From Pseudomonadota bacterium (GTDB taxonomy: Bacteria > Desulfobacterota > Desulfobulbia > Desulfobulbales > Desulfocapsaceae): a stretch of DNA of 42,495 bases. The notes below the pieces were generated by a model, which was given only the letters and a program-made list of their open reading frames with translations, was not told where the DNA came from and did no database searches. The stretch is from contig JAHJNL010000004.1 of assembly GCA_018820855.1 (NCBI GenBank), forward strand, positions 1 to 42,495, in the 5' to 3' direction. Position 1 is the stretch's first letter; each line of letters begins with the position of its first letter. The position numbers were made by a program, and so were the translations under genes. Below, piece after piece: positions 36,365 through 42,495 of the stretch.

Positions 36365-37182
36365 TCCACTCTCCCGCTTTGCATGCTGCTCATAGTTTCC
36401 TGTCCACAGGAGGTATGCCGAACCCGGAAAATCTCCCGCACCTGTTTCTCCAGATCAACAATTGATACCGGGCAGGGCTCTGCCTCGGGATCAATACGAT
36501 CCAGGAGTTGCACACTGATACTGTTTTTTTGCCTGGTATTAAAGACAAATTTCCCCGGTGTAAACAACTTGTCCGTGTTACACAGACTCAATACATAGAT
36601 GGGACATCTGTACATGCGGGCAATTTTAAAAATTCCCTTATGCAAGGGACCGATGTTTCCGTCACGACTTCTGGTTCCCTCCGGAAAGACAAAAAGATTT
36701 CCCCCATTTGCCAAAAAATCTCCCATTCTTTCAACCTGCTCGATCATTCTCAGCCCATGCACTCCCTCAGTAGTGGAAGGCAGATACCCGGATATCTTAA
36801 TCAGCCAGCCAAAAACCGGTGCCTGGAAAAACTTTGTCTTTACAATGGTTTTTTGGCGGCTCAGCAGGGATATGAGAATAAGCGGATCCAGATAGGAAAG
36901 ATGATTACAGATGATAATCGATGATTCGATTGCTCCTATATTCCGGTCAATATTCCAGTCCTGCCGGGGAGAAAGAGTACGGAGCAGCCCCAGAAAACCC
37001 TTGAAAAAGAGATGATTGAGCCGCTGAAAAGCATATTCCCGGTTGCCGGCAAATAGAAATGCCACCGCGTAACCAAAAGAGAAAAAGAATACAAATCCCA
37101 GGATGAAATAGACCCAGCAGGCCATGGTCACGACAAAATCGATGACTCTGCCCCCCCGACAACTCTGCGCTGGGCTACGCAC
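36361..37182 (-). CDS. PlsC-type 1-acylglycerol-3-phosphate acyltransferase-like protein
   Basis: The protein has 273 residues. A membrane helix at about 21-45 precedes the acyltransferase domain with the catalytic H94-x4-D99 (NHLSYLDP) and the glycerol-phosphate pocket FPEGTRS (166-172). It transfers acyl groups to lysophospholipid or another alcohol at the inner membrane. I start at GTG 37182, which overlaps the ketosynthase stop by eight bases; the in-frame ATG at 37125 is possible since neither has a strong ribosome site. In this operon it may place the specialised chain into a membrane lipid. Confidence 0.88.
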   Translation of the reverse strand: MRSPAQSCRGGRVIDFVVTMACWVYFILGFVFFFSFGYAVAFLFAGNREYAFQRLNHLFFKGFLGLLRTLSPRQDWNIDRNIGAIESSIIICNHLSYLDPLILISLLSRQKTIVKTKFFQAPVFGWLIKISGYLPSTTEGVHGLRMIEQVERMGDFLANGGNLFVFPEGTRSRDGNIGPLHKGIFKIARMYRCPIYVLSLCNTDKLFTPGKFVFNTRQKNSISVQLLDRIDPEAEPCPVSIVDLEKQVREIFRVRHTSCGQETMSSMQSGRVE

Positions 37183-38422
37183 CTACTTCTCTGCCGTTGG
37201 CAATGAGCAGGCAGGTGTTTACGCCACCAAAAGCAAAATTCTGTATGGCGGCTATCCTGGTCTCTGTGTTGGTGATTTTCCGCACATGGTTGAGCATACT
37301 GCAGCGTTCATCAACCGATTCCAGATTTAAAGTAGGAGCGATAAAGCCCTGCTCCATCATGTACAGGGTCAGGATCATCTCAATGGCTCCGCAGGAGCCC
37401 ATGGTATGGCCCATATAGCTCTTCAGTCCGGTTACCAGCGGTCTGCTGCCATACACTGCGTTAATGGCCTGGGCTTCAATAACATCTCCCATTTTTGTGG
37501 CTGTGGCATGGGCGCTGACAAAATCCACATCCTGGGGCCTGATGTCGGCATCTGCAAGAGCCAGACGCAGGGTTGCGGTTATCCCGTCGAGATTGGGCAG
37601 AATAAGATCACCGCCATTATTGTTGCAGGCAAAACCGATCACCTCACCTAAGATATCAGCCCCGCGCGCCTTTGCGGACTCATATTCCTCCAAAAGCACG
37701 GCCCCTGCACCTTCCCCCACCACCAGACCGTCACGTTTGGCATCAAAGGGGCGAGGCGTGCATTCGGGTCTGTCATTATAATCCACTGAACAGGCCAACA
37801 GGTTGTCAAAAACCGCCACCGTTGTCGTATCATACTCGTCGGCACCGCCGCAGATCATGGCATCCTGCATCCCGTACTTGATCGTCTCATAGCCAAAGCC
37901 AATGGACTGACTGGACGTTGTACATGCCGTAGACGAGGCAATGATCCTGCCGGTGATCCCAAACATCCTGGCAATGTTCACTGCTGTGGTATGGACCATG
38001 GATTTGAGATAATCCACTGCACCGATGGAAGAAAACTCGGACTGCAGCTGACTGAAAAAGGTCTTGTAAATATTACGCTGCACCGTGGGACTGCCATGGG
38101 TCGAGCTAAACGACACACCTAATCGTCCGGAGGTGATAAACTCCTGTTCCAGACCAGAGGCGGCCAGGACATCTTTTGCCACCTGGCAGGCATAAAAGGC
38201 CACAGGTCCCATGGTCTTGGTATCTTTACGCGTAAAACCGTAATCAATGGGATAATCAACCGTGCCAAACACTCTGGAATGGATATATTGAGTGAGCAGA
38301 CCATCATCGTGCAGGGGTTTGACACCGGACCTGCCCTGCTGCAGACTTTCTATAATGTCGCTTCGCCTATAACCTATGGGGGTGATGGCGGAACAGGCGG
38401 TGATAACGACTCGTCTTTTCAT
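37175..38422 (-). CDS. Beta-ketoacyl-ACP synthase (FabF-like, KAS II)
   Basis: The protein has 415 residues. The active-site triad is visible: C167 in ASSTACTTSSQS, H305 in SAHATATKMGD and H339 in KSYMGHTMG, with K334 beside it. The usual GVSFSS and GEGAGAVLLEE landmarks are present. It elongates acyl chains on the carrier protein with malonyl-ACP. No reductase, dehydratase or malonyl transferase lies alongside, so these would come from the housekeeping fatty acid system. It is the second gene of the operon, 46 bases after the carrier protein gene. Confidence 0.93.
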   Translation of the reverse strand: MKRRVVITACSAITPIGYRRSDIIESLQQGRSGVKPLHDDGLLTQYIHSRVFGTVDYPIDYGFTRKDTKTMGPVAFYACQVAKDVLAASGLEQEFITSGRLGVSFSSTHGSPTVQRNIYKTFFSQLQSEFSSIGAVDYLKSMVHTTAVNIARMFGITGRIIASSTACTTSSQSIGFGYETIKYGMQDAMICGGADEYDTTTVAVFDNLLACSVDYNDRPECTPRPFDAKRDGLVVGEGAGAVLLEEYESAKARGADILGEVIGFACNNNGGDLILPNLDGITATLRLALADADIRPQDVDFVSAHATATKMGDVIEAQAINAVYGSRPLVTGLKSYMGHTMGSCGAIEMILTLYMMEQGFIAPTLNLESVDERCSMLNHVRKITNTETRIAAIQNFAFGGVNTCLLIANGREVGA

Positions 38423-38468
38423 AAACTGCCTGATTAATCAGATTAATTTTTTATTTTTTATGAATTAT

Positions 38469-38729
38469 TCAACTATGATGAGATGCCTGTATGGCTTCGA
38501 TATAATCAAGGATATCGTTGATGGTTCTGATGGACATAGCCTTTTCTTTTTCTTCTCTGGCCAACTGAAAACCGAGGATTTTTTCTATTTTTGCCAGTAA
38601 CTCAATGGCATCAATGGAGTCAAAACCATGATCATCACGAAGATTATCCGTTAGCCCCGGATTCTCAAACTCAAAGTCATCTACTAAAATTGCAACAATC
38701 CGCTCTTGCAGTTCGTCTCTATTCATCAT
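38469..38729 (-). CDS. Acyl carrier protein
   Basis: The protein has 86 residues from ATG 38729; an ATG one codon later is equivalent. The phosphopantetheine serine lies in GFDSIDAIELL (S37 or S38), where housekeeping AcpP proteins usually have DSLD. The rest shows the four-helix pattern and acidic composition of the family. AGGG lies about nine bases upstream. Longer in-frame readings to 38819 add a non-conserved hydrophobic stretch and are rejected. As first gene of the operon it is probably the dedicated carrier for the ketosynthase next to it, not the general AcpP. Confidence 0.9.
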   Translation of the reverse strand: MMNRDELQERIVAILVDDFEFENPGLTDNLRDDHGFDSIDAIELLAKIEKILGFQLAREEKEKAMSIRTINDILDYIEAIQASHHS

Positions 38730-39036
38730 GCGCAAAGGCCCTGGGAAAGTATTCAGAAGTAAGGATATATTGAAATTTGATTGTACACAGTTTCCTGGTA
38801 AAATGAAAATGAAAATCAACTATTAATACAAGCCGGCGGATTCTGGCAAAAAAGAAATCAGTCAAAAGGTCCTCACCAGCGCTTATCACTCTCATCCGAC
38901 ACAAAGAGACATAGTCGTCGACTATTTTTCCGTTGCACACAAACACACTCGGTGAGTATTCTTACCTGTATCGGACAATATGAACTTCGGCAAGACCATT
39001 CGGATACCTCTTTTAAAGAGGTCCCACAGGACAACA
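38730..39036. other. Divergent intergenic region between the lipid-type operon and the channel gene
   Basis: This 307-base stretch has no supported gene. On the minus strand a TACAAT -10-like box (38780-38785) lies about 50 bases before the carrier protein start, but its -35 region is poor. An in-frame upstream ATG for the channel at 38980 is less well placed than the one at 39037. Confidence 0.5.
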
Positions 39037-40041
39037 ATGAGTAAAAACGCATTACAGGTACTCAGGGCCTTACTGGTATTTTTAGGAATACTGCTGACAG
39101 GCACTGTCGGCAATATGTATTTTGAGCACAATAATTTTATTGATGCCCTCTACATGACAGTTATCACCGTATCCACGGTTGGATATGGCGATATGGTACC
39201 GGTGCAGCCGGCAGGCAAGATCTTTACCGTGCTGCTGGTACTGGGCGGTGTTGGCTATGTCATGTATATATTTTCAAAACTTATGGAAGCCATGGTGGAA
39301 GGCGGCCTCCGTGAAATTCTGGGGAAAAGGAAGATGGCAAAGGAACTGGCTCGTTTAAAAAATCATTATATCATCTGCGGATATGGCCGTATCGGTAAAG
39401 TCATCTGTGAGACACTCTATGAAAACGAAAAGAATTTTGTGGTGATTGAGAGCAATCCTGAGGAGATGCAGACAATCATCGGCAATGGCTTCTACGGCAT
39501 AGAAGGAGAGGCCTCAGAGGATGACATCCTGGTACAAGCCGGTATTCATCAGGCTGCCGGTCTGATTGCAGTTGTTTCAACAGATGCCGACAATGTTTTT
39601 ATAACGCTGACAGCAAGGGGACTCAACCCGGGCATTGACATCCTGGCACGTTCCAGCGGGGCAACAGGATCAGAAAGAAAATTAAAACGGGCAGGGGCCA
39701 ATCGTGTGATCTCTCCTTATTCCATTGGCGGAAAACGAATGGCCCATGCAGTGGTTCGCCCCAATGTAATTAATTTTCTCGAAATGACCATGCAGGTTGA
39801 TGAATATAACCTGCAAATGGAAGAGATGCCGGTCAGCGACAATGCGGAACTCCAGGGAAAGACCCTGATGGAATCCAACATACGCAATGATTTTAATATC
39901 ATCGTCATTGGCATCAAGCGCCGGGACGGAACAATGTTATTTAACCCCAGACCAGATACCCTTATTCTGGCTCGTGATATCTTGATCGTTCTCGGGAAAA
40001 AGGCACAGATTGCCAGTCTTAAAAAAGTACTGGCGATCTGA
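39037..40041 (+). CDS. Two-TM potassium channel with RCK (TrkA-N/TrkA-C) domains
   Basis: The protein has 334 residues. Two helices (about 8-26 and 65-88) flank a pore loop with the selectivity filter TVGYGD. A cytoplasmic RCK domain follows with the nucleotide-binding GYGRIGKVICE and later IEGEASEDD; the last 80 residues match TrkA-C. This is the MthK/Kch layout, an ion channel gated by ligands such as Ca2+ or nucleotides. The ATG at 39037 is chosen over 38980 because AGGACA precedes it and the extra 19 residues are basic and not family-like. The gene stands alone. Confidence 0.92.
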   Translation: MSKNALQVLRALLVFLGILLTGTVGNMYFEHNNFIDALYMTVITVSTVGYGDMVPVQPAGKIFTVLLVLGGVGYVMYIFSKLMEAMVEGGLREILGKRKMAKELARLKNHYIICGYGRIGKVICETLYENEKNFVVIESNPEEMQTIIGNGFYGIEGEASEDDILVQAGIHQAAGLIAVVSTDADNVFITLTARGLNPGIDILARSSGATGSERKLKRAGANRVISPYSIGGKRMAHAVVRPNVINFLEMTMQVDEYNLQMEEMPVSDNAELQGKTLMESNIRNDFNIIVIGIKRRDGTMLFNPRPDTLILARDILIVLGKKAQIASLKKVLAI

Positions 40042-40216
40042 CTGGTTTTCCTGCCATCAACGACTTCCCATTAACCTTTATTGACTTGCAGGCATCCCCC
40101 CCACAATCTATCCTTTTTTTTTGGGGGGGAAAAGTCATTTTGCCGAATTGTGCCTGAAGGGAATACGCCATTTTTTTCACGGCTCTCTCAAACACCACTT
40201 GAGAACACAACTCTCC

Positions 40217-42313
40217 TCAGTAGGCTATGGCCATAAAGGCATCAACCACATCAGGATCAAACATCTTGCCTGCCTGCTCTTCAATATAAATCAACACATC
40301 CTCCCGAGCCCATCCCTGCCGGTAGGGACGCTGTGAAATAAGCGCATCATACACATCAGCCACAGCAAGGATGCGAGCGTTAATGTCTATATCACTGCCT
40401 GACAGACCATAAGGATAACCTTTCCCATCAAACCGTTCATGGTGCTGAATCACAATCGGCAAGATGTTTTTATACACATCAATAGGTTGGAGAATTTTCT
40501 CACCAATGAGCGGATGACTCCTGACTGTATCGAACTCATCATCATCAAGTTTCTCTGGTTTATCCAGAATGGTCAGCGGAATCCCTATCTTACCGATATC
40601 GTGGAGCAACCCCCCACGATAAAGTAACGCAATGTTTTTCGAGTCAAAGCCCATGACGCTGGCAACCTTTACAGAAAGTTCAGCAACTCTTTCAGAATGC
40701 CCTGCTGTCCATTCCGATTTTGCATCCACCGTACGGGAAAGAGCTTCGACCGTGCCGATGTTCAACAGTTCAAGTTCCTGGACAAGACTGGCATTCGCCA
40801 AGGCAATAGCTAACAGATCCGCTATTTGCCTTGCCTGCTTGATTTCTTCTTCAACATTTGCCTGATCAACCATATTCAGGCCCATAATAACCGCGCCAAC
40901 AAGTTTTTGTTCGATAAACAAGGGGAGAGACAGAAAAATGTTACTCGTTGCAACAAATGAGGAAAGAAAGCGGGGAATCTGCTCTACAGAATCAAGTAAC
41001 GTATACTCGTCATTAGCAAAAATATTTTCTCTCTCCCCCAATGTAATATCCGTATTTTCACTATCAGGAGTTGCCCGCCCTCCCTTCTCCAAAATGGATA
41101 ATGCCAATGTCTCTGGATTTTCTGTATTGATACGGGCATACAATATCACCTCGGAGTTGAAGAAATCACTCATCATTCGCAGGGCCGTAGCAACAACAAT
41201 TGATGGATCGAGGGAAGAGAGGATGGCGCGGTTGATCTGATCAATAACGGCAAGAGCATTAAACTGATTATTCAACCGGGCAGACATGGAGTTAAAGGAA
41301 ACCGCCAGTTCTTCAAATTCGTCGCCACTATCCACATCAACTTGAGTTGTGAAATCTTTATTGGCAATACGTTGTGTACCCTCCTTCAATTTATTAAGCG
41401 GTGCAAGAGTCTTTCGGAGAGTGTACATGGAAAGGAAGAGAACCGCCCACAGAAAAAGAAGACTAACAAGCGGAAATACCTGCCTAAACTCCGTCATGGG
41501 AGCCAGTATATCTTTTTTTGACTGGCTCAAAATGATGGTCCAGAGCGGAGCATCAAACTCTGACTGCAAAAACAACGTCCATGAACTTGCAAGATACAAA
41601 GAGCCTTCCCGCTCATACTCAAACAGTCGCTTGTCAGAGGCATGCAAAGGACGAGAAACCAGCCGATGTCTCTCTGCTGGTGCCGCATAGGTCAGTATCA
41701 CCGGCCTGTTTGAATCATCATAGACTGCCAACTCCGTCATAGCAGGCAATAACATTACCGAACCAATCCCCCACAAAAAAGAGGTATTGATTTCGGCAAG
41801 TAAAAAACCGTCCTGCGGCTGCTTTTTGTCTAAGGCCACAAGCATATATACCGGAGAAACAAATTCACTGAACTGGCCAATGAGGATCTGACTTTTGGGG
41901 TTTCCTGGGCTGTACTGCACAGCAATATCTTTCAGTTTTTGTGTAGCCAGGAAACCAGCAATTGGAGCATATTCGCCGTTAGGAACGACGAGATATACAC
42001 TGTCAAACAAAGAAGATACATTCTCTTTCAATTCATTGTCAAGAGCAGGTCTTTGGTGGTTGTCGGTAAGGGATAGCTTTATTGCACAGATACTCAATAA
42101 ATTTTCCATTCGAGCCAGCCGCTCAAACAGTGAAAGTCCATACGATTTTGTCTCGTTCTGAAGACGCAACAGGCTCTGCTCTTTCATTTGCCCAATAACC
42201 CTCTGATAGGACAATAGCAGCAAAATGCCTGTGGGAATAAAGGCACAAAAGAGAAAAAGGAAAAAAAACCGTTTCCCGAGTTTACTCTTAAAAAAAGACG
42301 CACCTAGTTCCAT
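40217..42313 (-). CDS. Membrane HD-GYP protein (c-di-GMP phosphodiesterase type) with HAMP and GAF
   Basis: The protein has 698 residues. Transmembrane helices at about 14-34 and 280-300 bound a large periplasmic sensor region, dCache-like by length. A HAMP linker (about 300-350), a GAF domain (about 370-510) and an HD-GYP domain follow. The catalytic motifs are intact: H571-D572 in HDIGKIGIP, H624-H625-E626, and G632-Y633-P634. It should hydrolyse c-di-GMP in response to a periplasmic signal, opposite to the HDOD-GGDEF protein at 5.4-6.9 kb. Its start is 12 bases behind the pseudopilin stop, suggesting co-transcription with that gene. Confidence 0.9.
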   Translation of the reverse strand: MELGASFFKSKLGKRFFFLFLFCAFIPTGILLLLSYQRVIGQMKEQSLLRLQNETKSYGLSLFERLARMENLLSICAIKLSLTDNHQRPALDNELKENVSSLFDSVYLVVPNGEYAPIAGFLATQKLKDIAVQYSPGNPKSQILIGQFSEFVSPVYMLVALDKKQPQDGFLLAEINTSFLWGIGSVMLLPAMTELAVYDDSNRPVILTYAAPAERHRLVSRPLHASDKRLFEYEREGSLYLASSWTLFLQSEFDAPLWTIILSQSKKDILAPMTEFRQVFPLVSLLFLWAVLFLSMYTLRKTLAPLNKLKEGTQRIANKDFTTQVDVDSGDEFEELAVSFNSMSARLNNQFNALAVIDQINRAILSSLDPSIVVATALRMMSDFFNSEVILYARINTENPETLALSILEKGGRATPDSENTDITLGERENIFANDEYTLLDSVEQIPRFLSSFVATSNIFLSLPLFIEQKLVGAVIMGLNMVDQANVEEEIKQARQIADLLAIALANASLVQELELLNIGTVEALSRTVDAKSEWTAGHSERVAELSVKVASVMGFDSKNIALLYRGGLLHDIGKIGIPLTILDKPEKLDDDEFDTVRSHPLIGEKILQPIDVYKNILPIVIQHHERFDGKGYPYGLSGSDIDINARILAVADVYDALISQRPYRQGWAREDVLIYIEEQAGKMFDPDVVDAFMAIAY

Positions 42314-42325
42314 TACATGAATAAC

Positions 42326-42495
42326 CTAATAGTCTGCAGCAAGTCCAAAATAACCACCGTTATTGGCCCGGACGATATCATCCCGACTGGCTTTAGCTGT
42401 GAAAGGTCGCCTGCTGTCACCGTCTGCTCCCATGCTGTACAGATCAAAATCAGTATTCACCGGTACTATGCCATTTTTACTGCGGCGCTTGCCTA
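42326..42495 (-). CDS. GspG-like type II secretion pseudopilin, 3' end only
   Basis: The last 55 codons are in the window. The protein ends VNTDFDLYSMGADGDSRRPF, then TAKASRDDIVRANNGGYFGL and AADY. This matches the conserved C-terminus of GspG-type major pseudopilins, where YSxGxDG is a calcium-binding loop and DDIVRANNGGYxGL closes the fold. The N-terminal methylation helix is outside the window. Whether it serves type II secretion or a related pilus-like system cannot be told here. Confidence 0.75.
   Translation of the reverse strand, partial: GKRRSKNGIVPVNTDFDLYSMGADGDSRRPFTAKASRDDIVRANNGGYFGLAADY

Noticed and set aside
40096-40129. Run of seven C and run of seven G around a 20-base loop downstream of the channel gene
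   Set aside because: It could pair, but the loop is long, no T-run follows on the plus strand, and homopolymers pair by chance. I do not call it a terminator.
1-42495. CRISPR array, insertion sequence, prophage or integrase
   Set aside because: I saw no direct repeat arrays, transposase or integrase motifs, or phage genes. The single tRNA-Cys has no adjacent integrase or recognisable attachment duplication.

Overview
The window (42.5 kb, no plasmid, phage or insertion-sequence genes seen) looks like chromosome of an anaerobic Desulfobacterota bacterium, most plausibly a Desulfobulbales-type sulfate reducer. That placement is an inference from gene content: indolepyruvate:ferredoxin oxidoreductase, many PAS/HDOD/HD-GYP signalling proteins, several radical SAM enzymes, and a fatty-acid-type cluster with radical SAM genes. 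No marker gene fixes the species.

Layout. 1-5.2 kb: the 5' end of iorA, a secreted FG-GAP repeat protein, a decayed TetR-type regulator, and a SulP anion transporter with an unusual internal insertion, closed by a strong bidirectional terminator. 5.4-13.7 kb: mostly housekeeping genes on the minus strand: an HDOD-GGDEF diguanylate cyclase, an ABC-F ATPase overlapping a radical SAM gene, rnc, and glycogen phosphorylase. A plus-strand tRNA-Cys lies between rnc and glgP. 14.1-16.8 kb: a plus-strand operon of a membrane-anchored TPR protein, serine acetyltransferase and cysteine synthase, that is, cysteine biosynthesis from serine and sulfide. 16.8-17.2 kb: a gene-free stretch that can fold and may hold a small RNA.

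17.2-31.0 kb is a signalling island made of two convergent gene sets. The plus-strand set encodes a REC-kinase-REC hybrid, a membrane kinase with a DUF3365-type c-heme sensor domain, a REC-PAS kinase, a REC-HDOD protein and a REC protein with a degenerate HD domain. The minus-strand set encodes a periplasmic solute-binding protein, a membrane PAS kinase, a single-domain response regulator and a large REC-PAS-kinase-REC hybrid. No DNA-binding output domain is recognisable in either set. The outputs are receiver, HDOD and HD-like modules, so the network probably works by phosphorelay and protein contact.

31.6-38.7 kb is the most interesting part. It is a compact minus-strand operon: acyl carrier protein, ketosynthase, PlsC-type acyltransferase, B12-type radical SAM enzyme, radical SAM/SPASM enzyme, a phytoene-desaturase/retinol-saturase-like flavoprotein, and an isoprenylcysteine-methyltransferase-like membrane protein. 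It looks like a dedicated pathway that builds an acyl chain, modifies it by radical chemistry and puts it into a membrane lipid. The product cannot be read from sequence.

39.0-42.5 kb: a two-TM potassium channel with an RCK domain, an HD-GYP c-di-GMP phosphodiesterase-type sensor, and the 3' end of a GspG-like pseudopilin gene at the right edge.
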